Source of the DNA: Sycon ciliatum | Lineage: Eukaryota; Porifera; Calcarea; Leucosolenida; Sycettidae | Assembly: GCF_964019385.1 (NCBI RefSeq) | Contig: NC_088650.1 | Coordinates: 31,767,139 to 31,831,138 of the forward strand | DNA: 64,000 nucleotides | Direction of reading: 5' to 3' | In this document: positions 35,817-46,564 of the stretch, piece by piece | Numbering within the stretch: the first letter of the stretch is position 1 | Layout of the letters: every line of letters begins with the position of its first letter | The notes under the pieces: generated by a model | Seen by the model: the letters and a program-made list of their open reading frames with translations, nothing else | Told to the model about the DNA's origin: nothing | Databases searched by the model: none | Translations under genes and position numbers: made by a program

Positions 35817-36368
35817 TTGCAATTCGTATTCCGACTCTTCGTTCACTGTATTGTGCCGTGGTCGTCATGGTTATGGACTACAGTTAAAAGTGTTGGAAGC
35901 TTTCTATCAGCGTCTGTACAAGCACTTTTTCCTCCTGATAATGTACCAGCAGCATCGGTAGCACCGCTAACAACGAGAAAGCCAACAACAAGGTTAATAC
36001 CAACAACGGTAGCGCCAACAACACCAACACCACCGATAACGCCGAAACCACCGACAACATCGGGAACTACACCAACAACATCGGGAACATCGGGAATTAC
36101 ATCGGGAACATCGGGAATTACACCGACAACACCGACAACATCGGGAATTACATCGGGAACATCGGGAATTACATCGGGAACATCGGGAATTACATCGGGA
36201 ACATCGGGAATTACATCGGGAACATCGGGAATTACATCGGGAATTACACCGGGAACATCGGGAATTACATCGGGAACATCTAGCCACTTGATATACCTCC
36301 TTTTCCTTCTTCTTCTCATCCCCATTACTGCTGGTATATTTCACAGACAAATAAAAAAATTATCATAG
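35817..36368 (+). CDS. Mucin-like membrane protein ORF with 7-residue repeats
   Basis: 183 residues. A hydrophobic N-terminus (residues 1-30), a Thr/Pro-rich stalk, an array of TSGTSGI heptads (21-bp DNA repeat ACATCGGGAACATCGGGAATT with variants, about 36056-36290), then a 19-residue hydrophobic segment (LIYLLFLLLLIPITAGIFH) and a short basic tail RQIKKLS. This is the layout of a type I, heavily O-glycosylated surface protein. No homologue is recognised. Two more ORFs follow on the same strand within 9 and 6 bp. It could be viral or transposon cargo; that is inference. Confidence 0.4.
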   Translation: MQFVFRLFVHCIVPWSSWLWTTVKSVGSFLSASVQALFPPDNVPAASVAPLTTRKPTTRLIPTTVAPTTPTPPITPKPPTTSGTTPTTSGTSGITSGTSGITPTTPTTSGITSGTSGITSGTSGITSGTSGITSGTSGITSGITPGTSGITSGTSSHLIYLLFLLLLIPITAGIFHRQIKKLS

Positions 36369-36376
36369 AAAGATGG

Positions 36377-36853
36377 ATGGGAACCTTCACACTTTCGAAA
36401 TCACCCACCTCATGTAAAGATGATCAGGTGAAAAATATGGCTTTCATACCCACAAAAGAAACCCTTGCTGAGGTGAGAGCAGCACTCGACTCAGGATGGA
36501 GACCACCGATTACCAAAAAAGCTGATGAAAAACAAGAAAAGATATATGCGGAATTGATCCATCCCTTAGAAAAACTAAAACAGGAAACAGTTGAGTATGC
36601 TGAAAAGATAACACGAGAGTATGAAGATGTGAAATTATTATTGTTGATGATGATGAGATGGAAAATGGGTATGAGTTACCGATTGATGGTGAATCCTCAT
36701 CCAAAGCTGAACCACCCGAAGTTGGCTCAGAAACCGATCCCCACATCAGTCCTCGAAGTGAGCCAAGATCGGCAAAGTGAAAAAGCTCAAGTTGGCTCAC
36801 TTCCGATTTTCTCGGAGACAGCAAGTGGACTCACTTTTCTGGAACTGGGTTGA
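36377..36853 (+). CDS. Unrecognised charged helical ORF
   Basis: 158 residues. The likely start is the second Met (36437). Residues 21-85 are charged and predicted helical (KLKQETVEYAEKITREYEDV). Near 36640 another frame takes over with an acidic sequence (IIIVDDDEMENGYELPIDGE, ending RSEPRSAK at 36777), so either the tail shown is out of frame after an indel or the gene uses frameshifting. Function unknown. Confidence 0.35.
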   Translation: MGTFTLSKSPTSCKDDQVKNMAFIPTKETLAEVRAALDSGWRPPITKKADEKQEKIYAELIHPLEKLKQETVEYAEKITREYEDVKLLLLMMMRWKMGMSYRLMVNPHPKLNHPKLAQKPIPTSVLEVSQDRQSEKAQVGSLPIFSETASGLTFLELG

Positions 36854-36859
36854 GCCAAC

Positions 36860-36955
36860 ATGGGATCAGTGGTTGGAGTTGTAAAATTAGTACTTGGAGG
36901 TGTAAAATTAGTACTTGGCGTTGTAATATTAGTACTTGGAGGGTCTATCCTTTAG
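36860..36955 (+). CDS. Small hydrophobic peptide ORF, 31 residues
   Basis: Begins MGSVVGVVKLVLGGVKLVLG and ends GGSIL. It is almost wholly hydrophobic with a 7-residue repeat (V-K-L-V-L-G-G) matching a 21-bp DNA repeat. It could be a membrane-active peptide, or only the translation of a minisatellite. It directly follows the two ORFs above. Confidence 0.3.
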   Translation: MGSVVGVVKLVLGGVKLVLGVVILVLGGSIL

Positions 36956-36958
36956 TAC

Positions 36959-37069
36959 AGTAGTATAGGGGGAGGGGGAGGCTTTGGAGAGCGGCCCCAA
37001 GGGCCGATCGAGAAAGTCGATATTGGCTCACCTGGAAGGTGAGCCAGAACCCCCTCCCCCTATACTACT
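36959..37069. repeat. Short inverted repeat ending the three-ORF cassette
   Basis: AGTAGTATAGGGGGAGGGGG (36959-36978) and its exact complement (37050-37069) face each other across 71 bp that contains a GGCTCACC/GGTGAGCC hairpin. LINE sequence starts immediately after, so this may be the terminus of whatever carries the ORFs. Confidence 0.6.
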
Positions 37070-37186
37070 ACTGGCTCTCCGAAATTGGGCTTCTGCTGAA
37101 TACCGGCAAAACCCAAGTCATGGTAATTCAACCTCGGAGACTCACTGGCAACATACCAGTCGTGAAATGTAACGATCAAGCCTTAA

Positions 37187-38237
37187 GGGGGCACATCACC
37201 CAAAAATTTCATATGGCATTCAATTGACCGTAACTTTGGTGTTTCTCAGTGGATTTGAGTGAAATTTTGACCACACACTCCTGCCACTATGCTGGCCCTC
37301 AGGACATGATTTACAAGTTCTTGCGCCTCACTGACAGGCTTTCCAGGCCGGAAAAACTCAAATTTCCGGCATAGTGCCACGGTGTGCGAGCCACCCAGGA
37401 GCCAAACAAATGCATTTACATTTTTTTCACATTTTCGTGCCCATTCTGTCCGTGCGCGGGACCCAAACCTAAAACAAGTCCAGAAGCAGCCATGGGTGGT
37501 GGGGTAGGGCCCCTCTACGTGGCCCTGGAATCTGTCACAACGGAACGAGTGGGCGTTCTCTCGCGGACTCCCACAGGCCCAAGTCAATTTTTGAATTTTT
37601 TTAGGTTTAGCACGTGCTACGAGGTCGTACCTTTGATACAACATCCAGTGCTGGGACCTCCACAGCAAACCATTTCCACAGCGCTGCACACCAAATCCAG
37701 GATGCCCTCAGAAACCGGCAAAGACTGCCACTCACGTTTCACTACTGCCTAGTACTGAATCCTACCTGACTTCTTGACACGACTCAAACTAATACTTGCC
37801 AAAGTCACTAAATCAACGTCAACTACAATAATCAAGCCACATATCTGCAACGTCACGAGGGTGCTGGCAAAAGTCCTGCTGCACGGCGGCGGGCTTCGCC
37901 CGCCGCCGTGCAGCCCAATACGTGTTTTTTTAACGTGATTTTTTGGACTTTTTTGGACTTGGGGCAAAATTCTGCACACTTTCGCGTGTTTCCATAATAC
38001 GACAAGTTGCGCACGGTCTGCTCACATTCAAATACAGTGCTGCCAACAAATGACAGCATGCAACAAAAAAATCTTTCCTTGCAAGGGCACATTTTCGGCC
38101 ATAACTCTTGAACGGCTGGTCAGATAGGGACACAGTTTTCAGAGAATTTGCAGCTATTCATGCTCTTTCAACTGACGTAGCACTCAATATGAATTTACAA
38201 ATTCGATTTTTCAGCGAATTTTGGGTGATGTGCCCCC
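37187..38237. mobile_element. Non-coding TTAA-flanked DNA transposon (piggyBac/Kolobok type)
   Basis: TTAA (37183-37186 and 38238-38241) flanks termini GGGGGCACATCACCCAAAA that are perfect inverted repeats. No transposase is inside. A very stable hairpin sits at 37878-37914. Reading across the excised site rejoins the LINE reading region, which supports the boundaries. Confidence 0.85.
37878..37914. repeat. Perfect 17-bp GC-rich hairpin
   Basis: GCTGCACGGCGGCGGGC pairs exactly with GCCCGCCGCCGTGCAGC across a TTC loop, in the middle of the TTAA element. Both strands would fold. Confidence 0.9.
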
Positions 38238-39641
38238 TTAACTGTTACCTCCATTACCAAATACCTTGGCGTAACCATTGATGACCAGCTATCCTGGCAG
38301 CCACATGTCTCCAGTGTTGTGCAGAAGGCGTCAGTCGCCATCAGCCAGCTATGGCGCCAAGGCGATCTCTGCCCATAAGAGCCCGCAGACTTTGGTACAT
38401 TGGCATTGTGCAAGCACGACTAACGTACGTATCCAATGCATTCTTCCCGTCGCTGACACAGCAGCTGCAGAATCGTTTAATCAAATCCAGCAAATCCGGA
38501 ATTCGTGCAATTTTCCGACTCTCCAGCCGTGCATCCACAGCCCCCTCCTCGTGAGCTTATCTACTCGATCCCTAACTCGCATTTTTCACTACAAGGTTTT
38601 GTTTTTTGTTTTCCGTTGCCTACATGATCTTGCAAGTCCTCTTTTCTGCACCTACTTTCAGTTGACGGCTAATACAGGCCAAGCATTCCGGGGTGATCAC
38701 CGAATTACTCGAGGATAGGAACAGCGGCTACTGCAAGTGCCTTCCCTTCCTGGACCGTCCGGTCGTCAGTCATTGACATTTGTGGGAAGTACTCTTTTGG
38801 AATGCCCTTCCCAGTGATATTCGCCTCCACAGTGCGGCTTTTGCCTTCAAACTGGCTCTGAACAGAATTAACTGTAATTTGTAACCAGCGTTAATCGCGC
38901 TCCTTCCTTGCCTACACATTACTGCATGTTTTCTCTGTGTGTTCTGCACCGCATGCTTACACATACACCCATCCATTTGAATTATAATTATACATACTTT
39001 GTGCTTGGCATTATCATGATTTTTTTTAAATATTTCCTTCTCTCATATTATTCGTTCTTAGCAGGAACCGGAGGTTTTTCCTCTAGTGAGAAGGCAGAAT
39101 TGCCGGTGCTCTAAACGAATTCAAATAAAAGAAACAAACAAACAAACCATTGAGCTAGAATATAGCTCCAATATGCTACTAACTTTTTTCTACGTCGTAG
39201 TCGTTCATGGTCGCCATCTTTACATTTGATTTTGGTGCGCAGCTGCATGCTGATGCAGCTGCCTTTTTCCAACTTTCGATTATCGTCTTTCCAATTTATA
39301 CTGAATCTACTATTCTCTCACTCACGTTTGCAACGGTTGTCGGTAGAAGCATGCCAAGGGTTGGATGCAGGGGTGGTTAGGATGGCTTAGCAACAATTCA
39401 GTAACACACTAGGCTACGGACTCCCTGTGAGACTATGTCACCCGTCAATGAGCACCTACCCTCGTCCATCATCTCTTTCTTGTTTTATTTTCTTTTATTT
39501 CTCTTTCTCGTGTCTCTCTCTTTCTCCTTTCCTCCCTAGCTGCATTCCTATCGATCTCTGGTCGAAGGCTCTGATTCCGAGACATTCGGTCGGATGAGCC
39601 TCGCCAACCACATCGGCAAATCGCCTCTACCCCACTTTGTC

Positions 39642-39890
39642 TTGTTGTTGTTTATTTATTTTACATTGCATGTCAAACGAGCAGTTCTGCCCAATATTAT
39701 GAAAGCGATGACAACCAGTAAGAAGAGTCAGAAATGAAGAGAAAAAGAAATAATTATAAATATAAATACGAAAATGGGTGTAGCAATGAGGGGAGGCAGG
39801 GTTAATGCGATTAGAAAAAGGGATCTCAAATTTACAAGTCGGGTCATCGTAGCATGATTTTACGGAGCCTCATCAGCAGGTTATCCTGTG
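39642..39890 (-). mobile_element. LINE 3' end, minus strand, (CAA)n-type family
   Basis: Reverse complement of 29750-29990: TGCTACGATGACCCGACTTG, then GGGCAGAACTGC and TAAAATAAATAAAC followed by a short CAA tail. Confidence 0.75.
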
Positions 39891-39959
39891 TCATCTCAGT
39901 TGTCCTCTTTCCTTGATTATTAGTAGGACTGTGTTTGCTAGTAAAGCAAAAACAAAAAA

Positions 39960-40290
39960 ATGTATTTTGAACCGTGGAGTCGATCATGGTTTTGCACAAG
40001 TGATCAGCGTGTCGCGAGAAGGAAAGTGATTTTTATTGAAACGGAATGTGAGGAATGTAAATGGTCAACAAGAAAGCGAAGCAAGTTGAGGGGTACTCTA
40101 TATTCTGACCCTGTGGATGTGGCAGATGCTTTGAACGAACAGTTTATTGGCTTTGGAACACAAAATGATCCTTCATGGAATGTGCCAGACTTCAAGCCAC
40201 CCGACGCCCCATCACGTGGAAGAACTACACCTACGTCGTTGCAAGATGTCACCACCACGCCTTTTGCTGTGGCAAAGCAAATCCGCAACC
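39960..40290 (+). pseudogene. Fused remnants: zinc-ribbon piece then LINE RT N-terminal part
   Basis: ARRKVIFIETECEECKW matches the zinc-ribbon protein at 33430-33480. From about 40085 the frame turns into LINE pre-RT sequence (DVADALNEQFIGFGTQ, then VAKQIRNLK), which is interrupted at TTAA by the fold-back element. Confidence 0.65.
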
Positions 40291-40294
40291 TTAA

Positions 40295-41150
40295 AGGGGA
40301 AGTTAAGGCAAAAATTTAAATTTCACCAGTTGTAGTCTTCGGGGTGCTGAGTCGAATGGTCGTGGTCCGATGAAGCTGAGACGCTCCCTTCCTACTTGAA
40401 TCCCAATCGAACTCGCGCACTTCCACCGAAACTGGGTGACTGCGCCCTACTAGATGGGGATTTGTATGCAAAATGTCACTAAAAGCGCCATTTCGTTCTT
40501 ATAAAAGCACGGATGACCACCATTGGCCCATATGTTGTAGTCTTTTGGACGCTGAGTCGACTGGTTTTGGTCCGAAAAGGCTGCGATGCAGCGTTCCTCC
40601 TTTATTCCCAATCGAACATGGTTGAAGAAGCGGTCACGTGCTCCTGGGTGCCCAAATCACCTGGTCACCACGCCAGCAGGCGAGAACTTTCACACCAAGG
40701 TTCAACTCGAGTGACAGGATTGCACCCAAAAAAGGTCAAACAGGCTAGTAAGTTGTACCCTGCAGCCACGGTGACCAGCTGACTGGCGTACGCAGGAGCA
40801 CGTGACCGCTTGTTCAACCATGTTCGATTGGGAATAAAGGAGGAACGCTGCATCGCAGCCTTTTCGGACCAAAACCAAACGACTCAGCGTCCAAAAGACT
40901 ACAACATATGGGCCAATCGCGGTCATCCATGCTTTTATAAGAACGAAATGGCGCTTTTAGTGACATTTTGCATACAAATCCCCATCTAGTAGTAGTAGGG
41001 CGCAGTCACCCAGTTTCGGTGGAAGTGCGCGAGTTCGATTGGGATTCAAGTAGGAAGGGAGCGTCTCAGCTTCCTCGGACCACGACCATTCGACTCAGCA
41101 CCCCGAAGACTACAACTGGTGAAATTTTAATTTTTGCCTTAACTTCCCCT
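40295..41150. mobile_element. Fold-back TTAA element
   Basis: Inverted arms of about 345 bp (40295-40640 and 40800-41150) start AGGGGAAGTTAAGGCAAAAA. TTAA is duplicated on both sides (40291-40294, 41151-41154). Joining the flanks at one TTAA restores the LINE frame RNLKTRKAAGADGI, so the boundaries are secure. It is 856 bp and non-coding. Confidence 0.88.
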
Positions 41151-41325
41151 TTAAGACCCGAAAGGCTGCGGGAGCGGACGGTATTTCTCATGAACTCCTG
41201 AAACTATTTTGTTCCAGTATTGCATACCCTCTCAGCCTCATCTTTAACCTCACTTTTGCAACTGGTGGTTTCCCTGCTATTTGGAAACACGCAATAGATG
41301 ACTTGCACAAAGATCCGAGCCGCGA
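41151..41325 (+). pseudogene. LINE RT fragment, continuation after the fold-back element
   Basis: Encodes TRKAAGADGISHELLKLF, then IAYPLSLIFNLTFATG and FPAIWKHA, which is RT block 1-2 of a non-LTR element, ending at a stop after KDPSRE. Nothing further of the RT is found downstream. Confidence 0.8.
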
Positions 41326-41329
41326 GTGA

Positions 41330-43060
41330 GACGGGGCAAGTGCACCCTGTGCACCCACGTGACCCAGGCTACACTGCGGGCACCCTACACCGTCTGTAGA
41401 GTAGACTAGTGTTGTGTACTTTTTTAGTCAGCATGAATGAACGGTGCACGGCATGTACATGTACATGATCAGTACCGTCACTGTCTTCAGCAGCTCATGA
41501 GTCATGCATGTGCACTTGTTGTAGGGTTAGTGGAAGCAGGTATTGTACTACTCCCTGAGTGGAAGTACATGACTGTATTATTATGTGAAGAGAAGCCAGG
41601 CGTCCAAACCAACCCAAAATACTCTTGCCTTATTTTTCGGTGAAATAGTTATAAAAAATTGTCTTACTAAACAACAGTGAGCATAGAAGCAACCTCGATG
41701 CACCCAATAATATGGCATCCGGGAACAGCAAGTGTTGCACGAGGATCCCAAGAACACGTCAAGTTCCATGCTACCGCCATCAAAAGAACGAAGGATAACT
41801 GTGCTAGCCTAGTTCATATTCAATGTAACGCTAGCGGTACGGGATATAGGAGCCTGTTGGGAAGGCGTGGGTGAGCTGTAAAATCTTGTACGGTTCGAAC
41901 AGCACAACATACATGCAGCAGTTATTGCGACGGTTAACGTTGATGGACGAGAGTCATAAAGCACAGTCCATGGGGGTTGACGTTTCTGGGCTTCCTTTCC
42001 GAAAGGAAAGTTTTATTTCTTCTCAAAAAAATCAGAATCATGCTGATTGTACCTGTCTGTTATGAAGACAAGGAAGCAGCCATGGACATTGTGCCATACT
42101 AAAGGAACGACAGGTAAAAGATAAAGCACTTCATCTGAAAACTCAAGGACTATCCATAAATACAGCAAATGATAATCCTAGCCTGGTAATGTCCAACTCC
42201 GTCATGTGAGCCATTCGGTGAGTTATCATGGGAAGCATAATGTTCGAAATGCTGAAATTTGAACAGTTGCAGTTGTGTTCGTCGCCACACAATGCCATCG
42301 CCAGTTCACATTTGAAATGTAGCCATTTTTACGCTCGTGTCCCTGTACACGGCATGGAAGGCTGAGCAGATTCAACTCTTCCATCGCTTCCTGATCTGTA
42401 CAACAGTGCGGTTGCGTTCCCGTTCCTGACACATCGGTCTCCGCTAACCAGCATCATGAGCACTCCAATGGTTCCCGCCGCTCCTTCCGTATCGTCCCAG
42501 CGCGTCCCGTCAAAATGTGAATTACTGTAGGCAACGGAGCCAGTGTATGATGAAGGCGAATGCACTGTTTGATGATGCTCCAACAAATCCTTTCTGAGAC
42601 TGAGACCCAGCCGGAGCCGCATCGTCGTCATTACCAGCTAATCATGGGGAGGTATAATGTGACTTTCCACCACTCCCTGATTCAATCATAGTTTGCGAGC
42701 CTGCGCCAAACTGCTTTCTCACTAGAGCCAGGCATTGGATACATATGGCTTCAGTAAGGTTTACAATGCTATGTCTCTGGCCTAAGTCCAAGTCTAGATA
42801 CAGCTGCTCAGAGTCAGGGCTGATGAAGTGTTCATATCGGAACAAGTGAGACTTCAACAGTAGCTAGTACACATCAGGCCTGAGGACTTCGCAGCGTTTC
42901 TCCAGCACACTTGTTCTCTCCTTCAACTCAGATACTACTTGAAGTACTACTAAAGGCCATCTGGCTCTCACACTCAGTCCTTCCACCCCTCATTTTCGTG
43001 GTTTTGGCTTCCACTCTTGACTCGGCAGGTTCCTGGCCTCTCCGCAGTCTGTCCTCAGGA
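41330..43060. other. No recognisable gene
   Basis: Short frames on both strands. A minus-strand frame at 42642-42857 has weak resemblance to PLE C-terminal sequence but is not convincing. Confidence 0.4.
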
Positions 43061-43062
43061 GA

Positions 43063-43353
43063 CTATGGTCGCTCTGGAGCTAGTGCAGCCGAATCGAAGG
43101 GAATCGAGTTCTTTCTTAGACGTCCACAAACTTTCGTTGTGCTTGACTTCGCTTCCACTGCGGGAAAGTAGTTGTCCTTCAGGACCACGACGTGCTTGTT
43201 GCAGCCTACACCAATGATACATGTACTAGAATAATATTCCCTCATTTTTTCTGCCTCCCGGCCGGCCGGCTCGAAAAGGAACGTATGGAATGGGAGCCTC
43301 AGTTCCATCTCTCGTCTGCTAGTGCATCCAGGAGCGTAGCAGCGCTTCGGCAT
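43063..43353 (-). CDS. THAP-domain protein fragment
   Basis: 96 residues. MPKRCYAPGC supplies Cys5 and Cys10, LPFHTF fits the SFH-x-FP block, and CNKH (51-54) supplies the last Cys and His: C-x4-C-x40-C-x2-H, within the THAP range. KNSIPF near residue 82 sits where AVPTIF is expected. The conserved Trp is missing. It lies about 190 bp outside a Kolobok-like element, and Kolobok transposases carry THAP domains, so it may be transposon-derived. Confidence 0.5.
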   Translation of the reverse strand: MPKRCYAPGCTSRREMELRLPFHTFLFEPAGREAEKMREYYSSTCIIGVGCNKHVVVLKDNYFPAVEAKSSTTKVCGRLRKNSIPFDSAALAPERP

Positions 43354-43546
43354 GACAATACAAGCCGAATCAAAACAACTCTACTCTCTAGCCAAAAAAA
43401 CTAGCTCAGTGTTCGCCAGGCAAAAAGCGAAACTTCGAAAGTCACGAACTCAAAAGGTGGGGAAGTCAGAGTCAGAAGGTCCACTTGCCCCGTCTCGAAC
43501 CCAGACAATCTTTGTGCAAGTCATCTATTGTAACTCCGGTCTTTAA

Positions 43547-45706
43547 AGGGGCACTCCGGCTTCATTTTCGACGCCGAGTTTTCGATGGCAAGACGAAGGT
43601 AGGTGAAAGAGAAGACCCCTCGAACAAGAACGAGTCTCCAGAAGCGATCGAGTCGAGCGGGAAGACGACTTTTGAATTTCGCCGAGCGAGCGCTGATGAC
43701 GTAATGAGGGATTAGCTTGCCGGTGGAAATGCACCTACGCACATACATTTCACATACTTTTTGGCCAATTTTCAATCGAAGAGGAGGTTGTTTTCTATGT
43801 TCTCCCAACGTTGTGAGCGATCCCGTCTTCTATACCCTTCCAGGTATCCTGAGGGTCCTCCAGAGGAGAATTTATCTCCAGCAAAGCGTTGTTGATCCGC
43901 TAAATTCGTCTCGAGACATTATTCACTCAGTACTGATAAATGTAGAATGTTGAATCTGTGATATTTTGTTGACGATGGAGAGAGAGGCTAATAGCCGCCG
44001 CGCCGTCGCAGGGAGAGTGAAGCTGCTGGAAGTAACAACGGGGAGCCCATTAGGATCACATGAGCACCCAGACTTCAAAGCAGCTTGACGGAATCGGGGA
44101 GTACAGACTATTTGTCTCGCCGTTTTAGTGAATTTTATGATCAGGAAACTATTCGATCAGGATCCCTTCCACAAGATGTGAAGTACAGGTGATTTCTGAA
44201 CTTGACGATATGGAGGTCGACCAGTGGACCTACAAACAACGTGTACCTGCAGGAAATTCACCCAAGCCTGCTGCTATCCTCTTCAGTGGCTGTTGTCTTT
44301 CAGTAGAAAATATGTTCACTTCTCAACATACTTCTGCATGGCAGCAAGAAGGTGTGCTATGGAATTCAACGCCACATTCTTCGCCCAGCTGTGGATGAAG
44401 CATGGCCAAGTCATGGGCAGTACTGTACATATACTTGTAACAGAAGAGAAATTGAAGTTCATTTGTGATGGGAAGTTTGACAGCCCCAGTGACCGAGTCA
44501 AGCATTGCTATGTACTTTTGAGAATACTGGAGTAGCGCAAATATCTGAAGGTGATTGTAAAATAGTCCTGTTCTGGCTGATAGCTTCGGCCTGCTGCGCC
44601 CGACCATGCACAATGATGGGAACATGCATTTCTGTTTTCTACATATTTGCCAGCTATTTTTCTATGGCATTACAGTTGCAGGTCCCTTGTATAGAAATAT
44701 TTTCAACCCCCCCCCCCCTCCCCCTCCCATATACCCACTCAATATGAACTAACAATTTCACTGTTGGACTCAGATAGAGAGCCAATGATTAATTTACAGC
44801 AAAGAAAAGGACCAGAGAGGAGCCATCTTTGCAAGCTGATACCTGATGTGTACCGACAGAATTCTCACGAGATACCTTACAGACTACGCCTGGTGTATAC
44901 TTCATAGTACTCCTTCGACTACTGTCTAGAATCAAGTCGACTGAAGCAAGTTCAAACAACTCTGGCTTCAAACGAGCCGTCGATTAGACAAACAAAACAT
45001 TCTCTCATATACTAGAGCACTCTGACAACTCACGACATATTCCTAACGATTGCCACCGCTTATAAATATGTAGAGTACTGATTGGAATGTGCTCACAATC
45101 TCAACAATCCAGTGCTATAATTATTTGAACTATGTGTTCCTTCCATAAATGTTGTATCCACATATAATCCACAGTGCTGCAAAGTTTCAGAGTTCTCAGG
45201 GTATCAAACAAAATTATTTCAAATACAGTGAAATAGTTCGTGGACATTATAGCGTAACTTGTAGTTCCCTGGTCCTTTTCTTTGCTATAAATTAATCCTT
45301 TGCTCTCTAGCCACCGGCGAGTCCAACAGTGAAATTGTTAGTTCATATTTATGTGGGTATGTGGGGGGGGGGGGGGTGAACATATTTCTATATAAGGGAC
45401 CTGCAACTGTAATACCACAGTACAGTAGATAGCAAATATGTAGAAAACAGAAATGCATGTTCCCATCATTGTACATGGACGGGCGCAGCAGGCCGAAGCT
45501 ATCAGCCAGAACAGGATTTACAATCGCCTAGAGATACTTGAGCTATTCCAGTATTCTCCGTGAGCTGTCCCATTCCACAATGGTTCATGCCACCATTATT
45601 TCTGCTCTGCAGTTCTGGAGACTCGTTCTTGTTCGAGGGGTCTTCTCTTTCACCAACCTTCGTCTTGGCATCGAAAACTCGGCGTCGAAAATGAAGCAGG
45701 AGTGCC
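43547..45706. mobile_element. Decayed Kolobok-like DNA transposon with internal fold-back
   Basis: The left terminus AGGGGCACTCCGGCTTCATT follows TTAA (43543-43546). The right terminus, reversed, is GGCACTCCTGCTTCATTTTC followed by TTAG. The terminal repeats pair for about 100 bp. A second, inner inverted repeat links 44510-44815 with 45268-45565. It contains a transposase-like fragment. The superfamily call combines the TTAA site with that fragment and is moderate. Confidence 0.6.
44224..44535 (+). pseudogene. Kolobok-like transposase fragment
   Basis: 103 residues including FNATFFAQLW and LKFICDGKFDSPSDRVKHCY. The GDG-x-x-DSPG-x-x-AKYC motif with a catalytic Asp is typical of these THAP-associated transposases. 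Here SPG has become SPS and the rest of the catalytic domain is missing. Confidence 0.5.
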
Positions 45707-45709
45707 TTA

Positions 45710-46225
45710 GGGAGCATCTCATAAGTTCGCATTTATTTTGCAAACGTAACGCATTTCGAATAGACGTTACCCCCCTGGTAGGCCCTACCTCCCCCCTCTA
45801 TTCGAAAGTCTTATCGCACATTTTCTGTGTTTATCTACTGTACACGTCCATGCCCCATGCTATGGTATGCTTTCGTACATTTACATGGATATGAATGTTT
45901 TGCTAGTGTGGTAGTGAATGGCATACAGTAGTACCGCATCTTGAGTAAAAGACAATCAATGACATGTACACGCACATAAACACAGTTCCTCCACAACAAC
46001 TGAGTCTATACAATGTAGGTCTACTGCTGTAAAAGCTGGCCAGGTACACGGTTTGATCAGGCTGGTGTGACATTTGACACCTCTGAGTAGCCTACATGCA
46101 TCCGCGGGAAAAAAAGGCCATGGACACTTTTGATTCCCGCGGGCAAATTTTGGTCACCCGCAGGAATATCTCCATGGTGACTTTCCTGTAAACGTGAATT
46201 TACCTGTCGTGTGAATCGCCTATTT
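45710..46225. other. No recognisable gene
   Basis: Short open frames only; low-similarity intergenic sequence before the PLE hub. Confidence 0.5.
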
Positions 46226-46508
46226 AATACCTTAGTGCTAGGATAATCATTTTCATAGGTGTTGTTTCTTCTCACTCCATTTCTCTTTATTAGTATCTTT
46301 CTGGATTGTTTTTCATTAGTACAACGTAGCTTCCTGAGGAGTGTTGTGCGAAAACTAGTTCGAAGTACGATTTTTTGTTCATCATTTTCTCCATATCACA
46401 TTTTTTCTTTCTTCCATGTTCTTCACTGCCTTCGTATCCACTCGTTTTTTGAATACAATAAAAGCCTTTGTGAAATGTCGGTTCAGCTCGTTCTGTTGAT
46501 CGCAAATC
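46226..46508 (+). mobile_element. Penelope-like element family B, 3' end fragment
   Basis: Nearly identical to 58313-58603: TACCTTAGTGCTAGGAT through the hammerhead and AATAAAAGCCTTTGTGAAA. It ends in (TAA)n at 46508-46527, the junction with family A. Confidence 0.88.
46329..46366 (+). ncRNA. Hammerhead ribozyme, PLE family B
   Basis: Stem I GCTTC/GAAGT, core CTGAGGA (G at position 7, a position that tolerates any base), stem II GTG/TGC with two wobble pairs, GAAA, stem III AAC/GTT, cleavage-site C. Type I arrangement, predicted to cut just before GAAGT. Confidence 0.75.
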
Positions 46509-46564
46509 TAATAATAATAATAATAATACAAAGGCACACAATGAAAACCTTGGCAAATTTATTC

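Larger units (their letters stand above)
37070..39145 (+). mobile_element. LINE remnant interrupted by a TTAA element
   Basis: The translation of 37075-37182 (WLSEIGLLLNTGKTQVMVI) and of 38242-38345 (ITKYLGVTIDDQLSWQPHVS) belong to one RT thumb region (LN-x-xKT-x-VM, then YLGV-x-LD-x-L-x-W). The 1,051-bp element at 37187-38237 separates them. Stops and frame changes are frequent. The 3' end has AATAAAAG and (AAAC)n at 39122-39147. Confidence 0.8.

Noticed and set aside
35817-36350. Minus-strand frames of Val-Pro-Asp and Cys-Ser-Arg repeats
   Set aside because: Antisense translations of the 21-bp minisatellite; only the plus frame has hydrophobic ends fitting a membrane protein.
42800-42870. 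Hammerhead candidate at GGGCTGATGAAGTG
   Set aside because: Followed by GGAAC, not GAAA, and stem II does not pair; at most a very decayed motif.
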